From contig DATATB010000104.1 in assembly GCA_036268995.1 (NCBI GenBank), positions 1 to 64,000 on the forward strand: a stretch of DNA of 64,000 bases, given 5' to 3'. Shown here piece by piece: positions 1-9,604 of the stretch. Both the position numbers and the translations under genes were made by a program. Numbering within the stretch: position 1 is the first letter of the stretch; each line of letters opens with the position of its first letter. Source of the DNA: DATATB01 sp036268995. Lineage in GTDB: Bacteria; Planctomycetota; Planctomycetia; Pirellulales; PNKZ01. The notes beneath the pieces were generated by a model. That model was not told the DNA's origin, ran no database searches, and was given only the letters and a program-made list of their open reading frames with translations.

Positions 1-566
1 GCCTGCTGAAATGCAAAGCCCGATATCCTGCCTTGCCCGAAGGCTTCGGCGAGCGATTGCGCGATCATGGAAGACACGTACGTCGGCATGTGCCTGGCCG
101 CAACGAGCGGCGCCGCGCGCTCGGCGCCCAGCAGCGATGCCAGCTCGGGACAATCGCGCTGGCCGCGGAGGCTGCATCGGCAGGCATGCCCGAACGCCGC
201 CGTCCAACGCACAAGGCCGTCGCGCCAACCCTCGTCGGCCGGCCCATAGCGCAGCGCGGTTAACACCAGGTCGCGGCATTGATTCGTGATCCCGCCCCAA
301 AGCTTGCGGGCTTCCCACCAGCGGTCGTAGCCGGCGTTGGTTCTAAGCACCAGGATCAAGCTGAGCGCCGCGCCCAGGATTTCGTAAGGCGTGACGTCGA
401 TGGCGATCGTGTTTTCGGTGAGGATCTCGACGATGCAGATCAGCGTGGCCAGGCTGCCGAAGATCAGCACCCGGCCGAAGACGACGGCATCGGCCGTACC
501 CTGCGACCGCACTAGATCGGTCCAGAAGGCAGAACGGGAATCCGCGGGGCTCATTGGCCGGTGCAT
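1..566 (-). CDS. Bestrophin-family (UPF0187/YneE-like) anion channel, C-terminus cut by window edge
   Basis: Reading the minus strand from an ATG at 566 gives an open frame that runs off the left edge with no stop. The first residues are polar, then a hydrophobic stretch follows (VFGRVLIFGSLATLICIVEI), then the hallmark of bacterial bestrophins, RTNAGYDRWWEARKLWG, around residues 73-89. In this family the segment lines the pore entry of a pentameric inner-membrane channel for chloride or other anions. In-frame ATGs exist at 554, 566 and 599. I chose 566 because AGGA lies just upstream; 554 has no ribosome site. About 189 residues are visible of the roughly 300 usual. Family assignment is from the motif; the ion carried is not deducible. 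Confidence 0.8.
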   Translation of the reverse strand, partial: MHRPMSPADSRSAFWTDLVRSQGTADAVVFGRVLIFGSLATLICIVEILTENTIAIDVTPYEILGAALSLILVLRTNAGYDRWWEARKLWGGITNQCRDLVLTALRYGPADEGWRDGLVRWTAAFGHACRCSLRGQRDCPELASLLGAERAAPLVAARHMPTYVSSMIAQSLAEAFGQGRISGFAFQQ

Positions 567-884
567 AGTTCCTGCCCTGATGCGGTGCCTGCCGATCATG
601 GCGGCTTGGAGGGATCGAACCTTCGCCAACGCGGCGTCTGCCTGGGGCTCGCGCCGAGGCGCCCTATCTTAGCAAGGCAACGAGCCGCGCCGTGGGGCTA
701 CGGTGGCCCTCGACCGCAAATCCATGAAGGCTTGTCGCTGGCCGAATTCACAGGTAGATTTGTCTCTCTTGACCGTCCTGGCCCCCTGGCAAGCTGTCGA
801 GCGTCGTCTCACGCCGCTCGCGCAACGTTGTAATCGGCCACCGGATTCGATCAAGAAGTCCTTGCCGGTCAAGGGTTTTGGTTT
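567..884. other. Intergenic stretch without a convincing gene
   Basis: About 320 bases between the bestrophin start and tRNA-Met. No reading frame here has a ribosome site and a plausible protein. On the minus strand at 600-625 there is a T-arm-like sequence (GGTTCGATCCC) and nearby GGCAGACGC, but no complete tRNA can be folded around them. The region should contain the promoters of the divergent bestrophin gene and tRNA; I could not place them. Confidence 0.5.
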
Positions 885-958
885 GGCGGCGTAGCTCAGT
901 TGGTTAGAGCAGCGGAATCATAATCCGCGTGTCCGGGGTTCGAATCCCTGCGCCGCTA
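885..958 (+). tRNA. tRNA-Met (anticodon CAT)
   Basis: A full cloverleaf can be drawn by hand: acceptor GGCGGCG pairing with CGCCGCT, D-stem GCTC/GAGC, anticodon stem GCGGA/TCCGC with loop ATCATAA, and T-loop TTCGAAT. The anticodon is CAT. The first acceptor pair is G-U and position 73 is A, so it lacks the mismatched 1-72 pair of initiator tRNA. It is therefore elongator Met, or possibly the lysidine-modified Ile tRNA, which also has a CAT gene anticodon. CCA is not encoded. Confidence 0.95.
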
Positions 959-1032
959 TTTTGGAAGTGTCCTATTGCGAAATAAGGACTTGGGGCGAAA
1001 AGAGCTGCGGGCTGTCGATTTCGCAGTGTTAT

Positions 1033-1401
1033 TCAGCCCGTCGGGACTCGGCCGAAAGGTTTGTAGCCGCTGCGCACTTGCAGATCGAGTTCGTCGCCCA
1101 ATTGCTTGAGTTGCCAGAGGATTTTCTCTGCGGCAGTTGGGATCGGCGGCGGCGTATAGAGTCGGCAACTATACTCACCGCAGCAATGCCGCAGTTCTAC
1201 GCTGCCGGTGAGCATTTCCACTTTCGCCAAGACGAAAAACCGCAGCGTAACGGACTCTCTTTCGACGATCTCGGTTGCCACGTGATGCAGTTGGTGATAC
1301 TCCACGCCGGTTTCGATTACTTGAAAGACCGCCATTTCCGGGTGATCGCGCAAACCTTCGACGAATTGCTGGACGTCGTCAAACTCGATGATGGTTGACA
1401 T
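1033..1401 (-). CDS. Conserved-looking small protein of unknown function
   Basis: 122 residues starting MSTIIEFDDVQQFVEGL. I do not recognise the family. The protein is acidic at its N-terminus, has no signal peptide or membrane segment, and carries a HCCGEYSC cluster about two thirds along that could bind metal. The ATG at 1401 is preferred over a longer in-frame start at 1479 because AAGGA lies about ten bases upstream and the longer N-terminus looks like chance coding. It stands alone between tRNA-Met and the OmpA-type gene. Confidence 0.6.
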   Translation of the reverse strand: MSTIIEFDDVQQFVEGLRDHPEMAVFQVIETGVEYHQLHHVATEIVERESVTLRFFVLAKVEMLTGSVELRHCCGEYSCRLYTPPPIPTAAEKILWQLKQLGDELDLQVRSGYKPFGRVPTG

Positions 1402-1670
1402 GAATGCATCCTTGTCGGAGATTGGCCGCTTGACCGGGTACCGAAGCCGATTTCGGCCCCAAGTAAAAACAGGCGGCATGCCGCGATTGGGGCCCTTGCG
1501 AGCCTCGTGCGCGCTGGCTTTTTGAAATCTACGCCAGCGCGCTGCTTAGCCCGGCCCAAGAAGATGCCCCATGACAAGCCCTTCATGGGACGTCACTGAT
1601 GCACTAACCGTTCCGCCGACGACCGAACTCGGCGCGCCGCCAGCCCCCCACACGGTGAAAACCGCGGACT

Positions 1671-2495
1671 CTAGCGGTAGACGCTGGTGGTGGTCTCGGT
1701 CCAGCCGACGATGGGCGTCTCGGGGCTGAGAATGAAGATTTCGACGCGGCGATTGCGGTGGCGATTGGCGGCGGTCGTGTTGCTGGCGATCGGCTCGTGA
1801 CGCCCGTAGCCGGCGACGCCCACCTGGTCTTCGCGCAGGCCCTGATGCTGCAAGTACTCGGCCACGTGCAGGGCCCGGGCCGTGCTGAGATACCAATTGT
1901 CGGGATAGCGCTCGCGCGTGTCGCGTTTGGCCACCTGCCGATTGTCGGTATGGCCGACCACCATCACACGAAAATTGCGGGCCTCGGCCGATTTGAGCAG
2001 CCGCACCAACTCGTTCAGCTTTTGCCGCGACTCGGGAGCCAGCGAGGCTTCGCCGGTCTCGAACAGCACGTCGGTATCGAGCTTGCAGATGCCCGATCGC
2101 GGGTCGTAGCGCAGTGCCGGATAGCGCTGGCACAGTTCGCGGAGGCGGCGATCAGAGCCGGCCCGCAAGCCGGTCGAATCGGCCACGAGGCCGTCAAGCT
2201 GTTCGTTCAGCCGCTCGCGTTCGCTTTCGTAATTGGTGACGCGTTTGTGCTCGAGGCCGGCTTGCTCTTCGAGCAGGGCCAATTCTTCTTCGGCCTTGAT
2301 CAGGCGGTCTTCGACGGTGCGATTGTGAGCCCGGAGGTTGGCGATTTCAGCCAATTGGGCTTGCGATTGCTCGGCCAGCGCGCGGCCGCGGTTCTCGGAG
2401 GCCGACAATTGGCTGCGGGGCACGAACTGGCAACCGGTGGCAGTGCAGCAACCGGCCCAGAGGGCCAACCAGCAGACCGCTTTTGTCCGCGACAT
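1671..2495 (-). CDS. OmpA-family lipoprotein with coiled coil and peptidoglycan-binding domain
   Basis: 274 residues. The N-terminus is a lipoprotein-type signal ending ATGC, which would put the lipidated Cys at residue 22. Residues about 35-115 are a heptad-rich coiled coil (AEQSQAQLAEIANL, ERERLNEQLD). The last third is an OmpA/Pal C-terminal domain with FETGEASLAPESRQKL, VVGHTDN and the NRRVEIFI end that forms the diaminopimelate-binding fold. The likely role is to tie an outer layer to peptidoglycan. AAAGGAG lies upstream of the ATG. It follows the HTH/Gly-Ser membrane gene on the same strand with about 65 bases between them, so co-transcription is plausible. Confidence 0.88.
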   Translation of the reverse strand: MSRTKAVCWLALWAGCCTATGCQFVPRSQLSASENRGRALAEQSQAQLAEIANLRAHNRTVEDRLIKAEEELALLEEQAGLEHKRVTNYESERERLNEQLDGLVADSTGLRAGSDRRLRELCQRYPALRYDPRSGICKLDTDVLFETGEASLAPESRQKLNELVRLLKSAEARNFRVMVVGHTDNRQVAKRDTRERYPDNWYLSTARALHVAEYLQHQGLREDQVGVAGYGRHEPIASNTTAANRHRNRRVEIFILSPETPIVGWTETTTSVYR

Positions 2496-2561
2496 GAGAT
2501 TCGACTCCTTTCGAATCCACCGGCTACAGCCAGACCATCGAGGGCCGGGCGTACACGGCGT

Positions 2562-4106
2562 TTATTTGATCAGCGTTTTCAGAATCACGCTGTCGACGCC
2601 ATAGGGACTATCCCAGCTCCACATGTTGCGCACGACGTCGTACATCATGATGCCGCAAATCACCAAGGCAATGCTGCACACGGCCAGTCCGGCCACGGAA
2701 AAGGCCGAGAACTGCACCTCGGGCTGGGCCGGCACCATGACCGGGCCGGCACCGCCCATCGCGGGGCCGCGCGCAACCGGCGCTTCGCCGCCCATGCCGC
2801 CGAGCCCTCCCAGCGGCGATTCTTCTTCGACCAGCAATGACGAATTCAGGCCGGGAATCTGGCTCGCCAGCAGCGTCGCCGTGGCGTCGTCGAATTCGCC
2901 CTCGGTGTCGAGCATGATCACCTGGGAGCCCGAATCCGATTCGTCTTCGGCGGCTTCTTCCAGCGGCGTGAGCAAGAAGTCGTCGTCGGCCTTGAGTTCG
3001 GCACTTTCGCTGGCCGAAAAGTCGGTGGTTTGCAGCATGGCGTCGCTGCCCGACAGATCGATCGGCTTGTCGAGCGATAAGCCGCTGTCGCTAGGATCAA
3101 TCAGCAGAATGCCGCTATCGCTGGGTCGGTGCGTGATGTCGCTGCCCGATCCGCCCGAGCCGGCGCCGCCCAATACGTCTTCGTCGGCCAGGTGCAGGCT
3201 GGAATCGCCGGAAGTGCCTTCGTCGGCCAGCAGCAGGCTTTCGCCGCCGAGGAGGCTAGAGCCGCCCGAGGGTGCGCCGCTCAGATCGACCATGCCCGGG
3301 CCGCCGAGCAACGCGCTCTCGCCCAAGGCCAGCTCGCTGCCGCTTTTGACCATCGTGGGCGAATCGGCCAGATCGATCGGCAACTCGCTGGGCGATGATA
3401 AGACGTCGTCGTCCGGCGGAGCCAGCACCACGTCACTCGAGGGGCCACGAACGTCGCTCGAAGGGCCGCGCTCGTCGGCCGAAACCAGGATGATGTCGCT
3501 GCCCAGGCCCAGGCTGCTGCCCATGGCCACGTCGTTGCCGAGTCCCAGGCCACTGCCCGGCCCGGCATCACTGCCCGGCCCGGCGCCTGCCAGCGCGTCG
3601 GATCCGCCGGACAGATGCAATCCGCTGCCGGCGTCGCTGCCCAATGCCAATCCACTGCCGGCGTCGCTGGACAGGTTCAGCCCGCTGCCGGTGCCGCTGC
3701 CGAGTGCCAGGCCGCTGCCCAGGCCACTGCCGGGCACGAATTCTTCTTCGGTCAATTTCAGACCGCTGTCGGGAGCCGCGTCGGGTTTTGCCGACTGGCC
3801 GATGACCGTGCTCGAACCGCCGGTGCCGCCCAGCTTGATATCGCTGAGATGAATGCCGTCGTCGTCTTCGGATACCAGGTCCATGGATAGTAGGTCGTCG
3901 CCGCTAGCGCTACCGATGGACGAGGGGGACGCGCCGCCGGACGCCTGACTCTCCTTGATGCGGTCGACGTCCTCGGGCTTGAACTTCCAACTGGCGCCGT
4001 CGCGGTAGCCGTAGATTTCTTGGCGCAGACGCAGCTCGGTGAGCGCATCGGTCGAGATGCCAAGCAGGTTTGCGGCTTCTTCGAGGGAAAGGAACTTACT
4101 GGCCAT
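2562..4106 (-). CDS. Excisionase-type HTH domain, long Gly-Ser-Leu linker and C-terminal membrane helix
   Basis: 514 residues. Residues 1-53 match the excisionase/MerR-like helix-turn-helix type (FLSLEEAANLLGIS, then WKFKPEDVDRI). Residues about 85-220 are low-complexity repeats of the form LGSG/AGSGL, and the middle is acidic and rich in Ser, Asp and Leu. A single hydrophobic helix lies at about 469-489, followed by a short tail. This predicts a membrane-tethered protein with a cytoplasmic DNA-binding-like head on a flexible tether. Whether the head still binds DNA is unknown. Start chosen on GGAG eight bases upstream. Confidence 0.75.
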   Translation of the reverse strand: MASKFLSLEEAANLLGISTDALTELRLRQEIYGYRDGASWKFKPEDVDRIKESQASGGASPSSIGSASGDDLLSMDLVSEDDDGIHLSDIKLGGTGGSSTVIGQSAKPDAAPDSGLKLTEEEFVPGSGLGSGLALGSGTGSGLNLSSDAGSGLALGSDAGSGLHLSGGSDALAGAGPGSDAGPGSGLGLGNDVAMGSSLGLGSDIILVSADERGPSSDVRGPSSDVVLAPPDDDVLSSPSELPIDLADSPTMVKSGSELALGESALLGGPGMVDLSGAPSGGSSLLGGESLLLADEGTSGDSSLHLADEDVLGGAGSGGSGSDITHRPSDSGILLIDPSDSGLSLDKPIDLSGSDAMLQTTDFSASESAELKADDDFLLTPLEEAAEDESDSGSQVIMLDTEGEFDDATATLLASQIPGLNSSLLVEEESPLGGLGGMGGEAPVARGPAMGGAGPVMVPAQPEVQFSAFSVAGLAVCSIALVICGIMMYDVVRNMWSWDSPYGVDSVILKTLIK

Positions 4107-4208
4107 GCCGATCTCCGAATCAACTGCCCCCGCTGCCTACAGTCGGGGCGGCGCGGGCGAATTTTGATCCGCCGGCACGTACGGTTCCCGGTCAAGCCAG
4201 CGGACGCG

Positions 4209-4544
4209 TTAGCGTTGTTCTAACAAGGAGCGGATTTCACGCGGCAGCGGGGCGGCCGCATTGAACTCCGACATCTGCAAATCCCAATGAAAATTGCGGA
4301 CACTTTTCAGCGCAATCTCGCCACTCGTGTTGTCGACGTGATAAACGCCCATGACACGCGTCCGGGGATCGATCACCGTCAACTGCTGTTTGTGCTCGCC
4401 CAGCGGAGAGGTGAGCGTAATCAAGTCGCCAGCCGAGGCGGTTCCCGCCGCAGGAGTCGCGACCGCCGCCGCGTCCCGAGCGCCGACCGCCGCGAGCACC
4501 GCGACACTCAAAACTGTCAGAGCGCCAACCACCGCAGCCTTCAT
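4209..4544 (-). CDS. Small exported protein of unknown function
   Basis: 111 residues. A typical signal peptide (MKAAVVGALTVLSVAVLAAV) is followed by an Ala/Thr linker and a compact domain of about 70 residues with alternating hydrophobic residues (LITLTSPLGEHKQQLTVI, RVMGVYHVDNTSGEIAL). The SGEIALKSVRN segment looks like a beta-hairpin module. I do not assign a family. It is in the same direction as the HTH-membrane gene, about 100 bases upstream of it. Confidence 0.6.
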   Translation of the reverse strand: MKAAVVGALTVLSVAVLAAVGARDAAAVATPAAGTASAGDLITLTSPLGEHKQQLTVIDPRTRVMGVYHVDNTSGEIALKSVRNFHWDLQMSEFNAAAPLPREIRSLLEQR

Positions 4545-5028
4545 AGATCACCCGAAGCTGTTGGTATTTGGGAGATTGGGCTCTTAAACAACTATTCTAA
4601 GAGCCACCTACCGTGATTCAAGAAAAATGCGAGTGCAGTTGCCCTACTATGCCTATTTTGTTGTCCGCCAGCGCCAAACCGGTATCGTTCCAAGCCGTAC
4701 CAGCAGGCTTGCTGCTGTTAGCGTTATATGGACTTAACTCGATAATTGTTAAAACGTTACGAACAGTTTGCTCGCGCGTAAAACCGGCCCAGGCAAGAGA
4801 CTGCGAGACGTGACATGCGAAAGATAGGCAGAATCGTGCGGCGAGGAGTCTAGCCATCGGCCCCGCGCGCTTCAAGATCAGGTCAATGTTCGCCCCAGGA
4901 CATCCATCCATAAAGCCGCGACCGGTGGTCGCGGGCGTTTCAATCGCATCCCGCGACCACCGGTCGCGGCTTTATGGCGGCTTGATGTCAGAGTCGCGGT
5001 GGTTCGGGGCGTCAACTAGAATGGCCGC
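4545..5028. other. Intergenic region between divergent units; holds one large palindrome
   Basis: About 480 bases separate the small exported protein (minus) from queC (plus). The left part is noticeably AT-richer than its surroundings and may hold the promoter of the minus-strand genes. A 97-codon minus-strand frame exists there, but its residues look random and it has no ribosome site. The only clear structure is the inverted repeat at 4908-4977, listed separately. Confidence 0.5.
4908..4977. repeat. Perfect 28-bp inverted repeat with 14-base loop
   Basis: The left arm (4908-4935, beginning CCATAAAGCCGCGACC) is exactly complementary to the right arm (4950-4977). The arms are much longer than a normal terminator stem and no U-tract follows. 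Each arm also contains a smaller palindrome, CGCGACCACCGGTCGCG. It is more like a dispersed palindromic (REP-type) element than a transcription terminator, although it could block transcription from either side. Confidence 0.85.
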
Positions 5029-5730
5029 ATGACTTCAACGCCGCCACCTGCGACCATCGGATTGCTGCTCAGCGGCGGTTTGGATAGTTCGATCTTGCTG
5101 GGCCGGCTGCTGGAACAACGCGAGACGGTCCAGCCGTTTTATATTCGCTCGGGCCTGTTCTGGCAGGATGCCGAGCTGCAAGCCGTGCGCGATTATACGA
5201 CGGCATGGTCCGCGGCCGCGCTACGACCCTTAGTGACCCTGGATTTGCCGCTGGCCGACGTCTATGGCGAACATTGGTGCGTCAGCGGCCGGCACGTACC
5301 CGATGCTGCCAGCCCGGACGAAGCGGTGTACTTGCCGGGGCGCAATGCGTTGCTGATGATTAAGGCCGCGCTCTGGTGCCAGTTGCATCACGTGCCGACG
5401 CTAGCTTTAGGGACGCTGGCTTCGAATCCGTTTGCCGATGCCACGCCGGCATTTTTTCAGGACGTGGAAATGGCCCTCAATCGCGGCGACGGCGCGCGGT
5501 TGAAAATCGTGCGGCCGCTGGAGCAGCTCACTAAGCGGCAAGTGATGGAATTGGGCCGCGACTATCCCTTGGCGCTCACGTTTTCGTGTATTTCGCCCCA
5601 GGTCCGTCGGCATTGCGGCTCGTGTAACAAGTGCGCCGAACGGCAAGCCGCGTTCCGACTGGCGGGCATGGGCGATCCGACGGACTATGCCCTGCCGCCG
5701 GCCGAGCCGTATAACCGGCTGGCTTCGTAA
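5029..5730 (+). CDS. queC: 7-cyano-7-deazaguanine synthase
   Basis: 233 residues. QueC converts 7-carboxy-7-deazaguanine to preQ0 with ATP and ammonia, in the cytoplasm, for queuosine in tRNA. The PP-loop motif SGGLDSS starts at residue 15. The C-terminus has the four-Cys zinc site spread over SCISPQVRRHCGSCNKC. LALGTLASNPFADATPAFF is also typical. It is followed at 5781 by queD; queE is not seen in the window. No strong ribosome site precedes the ATG, which is supported mainly by the family's usual N-terminus. Confidence 0.93.
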   Translation: MTSTPPPATIGLLLSGGLDSSILLGRLLEQRETVQPFYIRSGLFWQDAELQAVRDYTTAWSAAALRPLVTLDLPLADVYGEHWCVSGRHVPDAASPDEAVYLPGRNALLMIKAALWCQLHHVPTLALGTLASNPFADATPAFFQDVEMALNRGDGARLKIVRPLEQLTKRQVMELGRDYPLALTFSCISPQVRRHCGSCNKCAERQAAFRLAGMGDPTDYALPPAEPYNRLAS

Positions 5731-5780
5731 ATTCCGTAGCCCGACTTCGCAAAACCCCGCAAGGCATGAGGTGTTTCGAC

Positions 5781-6188
5781 GTGTTTCGCGTGACCCGAGA
5801 AATCGACTTTTGCTATGGCCACCGGCTGCTGAACTACAACGGCAAGTGCAAATATCTGCATGGCCACAACGGCCGGGCAGTCATCGCCATCGAATCGCCC
5901 GAGCTGGACGAACGTGGCATGGTGCTGGATTTTTCCGACATCAAGAACGTCGTCAGTAACTGGATCGACCAGAACCTGGACCATCGGATGTTGCTGCACC
6001 GCGACGACCCGGCAGTGCCGGCGCTGCGCGAGATGGGCGAGCCGATGTACCTGTTGGACGTGAATCCGACGGCCGAAAACATCGCCCGGCTGATCTTCGA
6101 GTTCACGGCCTCGCAGGGGTTCCCGATCGTCGAAGCCCGGCTCTGGGAAACACCGCGCTGCTTCGCCACGTACACGGGCGGCGGTTGA
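5781..6188 (+). CDS. queD: 6-carboxy-5,6,7,8-tetrahydropterin synthase
   Basis: About 135 residues, the usual QueD size. QueD turns dihydroneopterin triphosphate into 6-carboxytetrahydropterin, two steps before QueC. The zinc-binding histidines are visible in CYGHRL and LHGHNG, the catalytic Cys in GKCKYLHGH, and LDHRMLL and PTAENIA are conserved family segments. I prefer GTG at 5781 (GAGG nine bases upstream; protein begins FRVTREIDF). An in-frame ATG at 5766 adds five residues. The gene is about 50 bases after queC, so the pair is probably one operon. Confidence 0.92.
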   Translation: MFRVTREIDFCYGHRLLNYNGKCKYLHGHNGRAVIAIESPELDERGMVLDFSDIKNVVSNWIDQNLDHRMLLHRDDPAVPALREMGEPMYLLDVNPTAENIARLIFEFTASQGFPIVEARLWETPRCFATYTGGG

Positions 6189-6317
6189 GGCGAAAGCCGA
6201 TCCTGCGCGGCTTGCAAACCGTTGCCATCTCGGATACTTCTGATAGGGCCGCTGGCCCCCGAAACCAGCGCTCGCAGCCGGCGGCGATTCTTTTTGCATC
6301 CAAGGACGTTGTAGCCC

Positions 6318-6710
6318 ATGACCGACACCCCCGAGACGGCTGAAAAAAAGAAGCGCATTCTCCTGGTCGATGACGATTACGAAATCATCGAATCGATGCG
6401 TCTGGCGCTGGAGGCCCGCGGCTATCAGATCATGGTGGCCCGCGATGGAAACCAAGGCCTGGCGATGGCCGAGCGCGAGGATCCGGACCTGCTGATCCTG
6501 GACATGATGATGCCCAAGCGCAGCGGATTCCTGGTGCTGGAAAAGCTGCGGCGGAGCCGGCCGGTGCCGATGCGGGTGATCATGATTACCGCCAACGAGG
6601 GGAGCCGGCACAAGGCTTACGCCGAGATGTTGGGGGTCGACGACTACCTCCGCAAGCCATTCGCAATGGACCGGCTGCTGGAAAGCGTGCAGCGGCTGCT
6701 CACGTCTTGA
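6318..6710 (+). CDS. Single-domain response regulator (CheY-like receiver)
   Basis: 130 residues made only of a receiver domain. The acidic pocket is VDDD at residues 17-20, the phosphorylated Asp is D62 in LLILDMMMP, and the conserved Lys lies in YLRKPF near the C-terminus. There is no output domain, so it presumably acts by protein contact as in a phosphorelay. No histidine kinase is next to it. AAGGA lies about eleven bases before the ATG. It is upstream of, but probably separate from, the prkA operon. Confidence 0.9.
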   Translation: MTDTPETAEKKKRILLVDDDYEIIESMRLALEARGYQIMVARDGNQGLAMAEREDPDLLILDMMMPKRSGFLVLEKLRRSRPVPMRVIMITANEGSRHKAYAEMLGVDDYLRKPFAMDRLLESVQRLLTS

Positions 6711-6870
6711 AACACGGGTGTCCAAGCCGGCGAAAATGCGGCGCGTTGCTCCGTTTGGCCGCATTCTGGTCGGTCGGCGATCAAATCTTTGCGGTATTTC
6801 CCGCGCGCGCCTTTCGCGGCGAAAAGCGTTGCGCATGAATGGCTTGGTTGGTTTTTAAGGCCGCGCCGTA

Positions 6871-6886
6871 TGGCACGGTTCGTGCA
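6871..6886 (+). promoter_or_regulatory. Sigma-54 (RpoN) promoter, -24/-12 elements, upstream of prkA
   Basis: TGGCACGGTTCGTGCA matches the sigma-54 consensus TGGCACG-N4-TTGCA at every fixed position but one (G for the first T of the -12 half), and the GG and GC pairs are ten bases apart as required. The next gene in this direction is prkA, whose start is 587 bases downstream. In enterobacteria the homologous yeaGH operon is known to be sigma-54 dependent, which supports the call. No enhancer-binding site was identified. Confidence 0.65.
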
Positions 6887-7472
6887 TTTGGCCCAAAACC
6901 GGTATTGTCGCGATTTTGGATCCTGGCAATACTTGAAATAGGTTGGGGTCGAAACGGTCCTGACCCGGGCGGTTTGCCCCAGGGCGAGCCGGCCGAGCCA
7001 GAGCCCAACGCCTTTTTCCCTCGGCATGCGAGAAAAAGCCTAGAAACCTACCTGTACTTTTTCGCATCGCCCTCAATTCCCTGCTGCTCTTTTCCAAGTT
7101 TCCTTCGCAGGTCGGGTTCGGCCGACGTGCACGCTGCGCAGCAGGTAAAGCGCGAAACTTTTTCGCCTTCGCGTGACCTTCTCACGGCACCGCCCGCCGG
7201 TTTGAACCGCGTCAAGAGACGCAAGCCCTTCCCTTTCGCATGAAATGGAACGGCGGCGGCTCTTTTGCTTGTCTGACAATACAGACTTGCGTCGGGGGCT
7301 TGGCAGAAACGCCAGCGGCAGGGCAGTGAGGAGGGGGCAAAACGCGGGATCGGTCCGCTCCAGCCTACACACGCACGGACGCCAAAAAAACGAGTGCTTG
7401 AATCATCAAGCGACGGGAGGGATTCCGGACGTTTCTGAACCAAACTGGTGCCTGAGCGGGGAGAACGCGCAA
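6887..7472. other. Long leader region upstream of prkA
   Basis: About 590 bases lie between the putative sigma-54 promoter and the prkA start. In-frame codons extend prkA upstream to 7245, but that stretch is arginine-rich and unlike PrkA N-termini, so I treat it as untranslated. A 134-codon plus-strand frame (6839-7243) has no ribosome site. I saw no riboswitch of a class I can recognise by eye. A second promoter may be present here. Confidence 0.4.
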
Positions 7473-9521
<2,049 letters not shown>

Positions 9522-9526
9522 GGAGT

Positions 9527-9578
9527 GTCAGTGGTCAGTTGTCAGTTGATTGGCAACGGCTGACAACTGACCACTGAC
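9527..9578. repeat. Perfect 19-bp inverted repeat between prkA and yeaH
   Basis: The left arm GTCAGTGGTCAGTTGTCAG (9527-9545) is complementary to 9560-9578, with a 14-base loop. The arms are themselves built of GTCAGT-type words, and further copies continue to about 9588. A stable hairpin inside the operon could alter the relative yield of prkA and yeaH, or it could be an inserted repeat unit. No U-tract follows, so it does not look like a classic terminator. Confidence 0.85.
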
Positions 9579-9604
9579 AACTGACAACCGGCGAAGTTTT
9601 GGTC

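Noticed and set aside
596..690. tRNA-like features on the minus strand: T-loop GGTTCGATCC, GGCAGACGC and a possible acceptor match GCGGCT/AGCCGC.
   Set aside because: The T-stem has a mismatch, no D-arm with GG and no clean anticodon stem can be placed at the right spacings, and the would-be acceptor arms pair only partly. Not supportable as a tRNA.
1758..2840. 360-codon plus-strand frame opposite the OmpA-type gene.
   Set aside because: It is the antisense shadow of the OmpA-type and HTH genes; long antisense frames are expected in GC-rich DNA.
4618..4911. 97-codon minus-strand frame.
   Set aside because: No ribosome site, no domain, residues look random, and the region is atypically AT-rich intergenic DNA.
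7245..7472. Upstream in-frame extension of prkA (76 codons).
   Set aside because: Arg-rich and unlike PrkA N-termini; the ATG at 7473 has a good ribosome site and gives the family's length.
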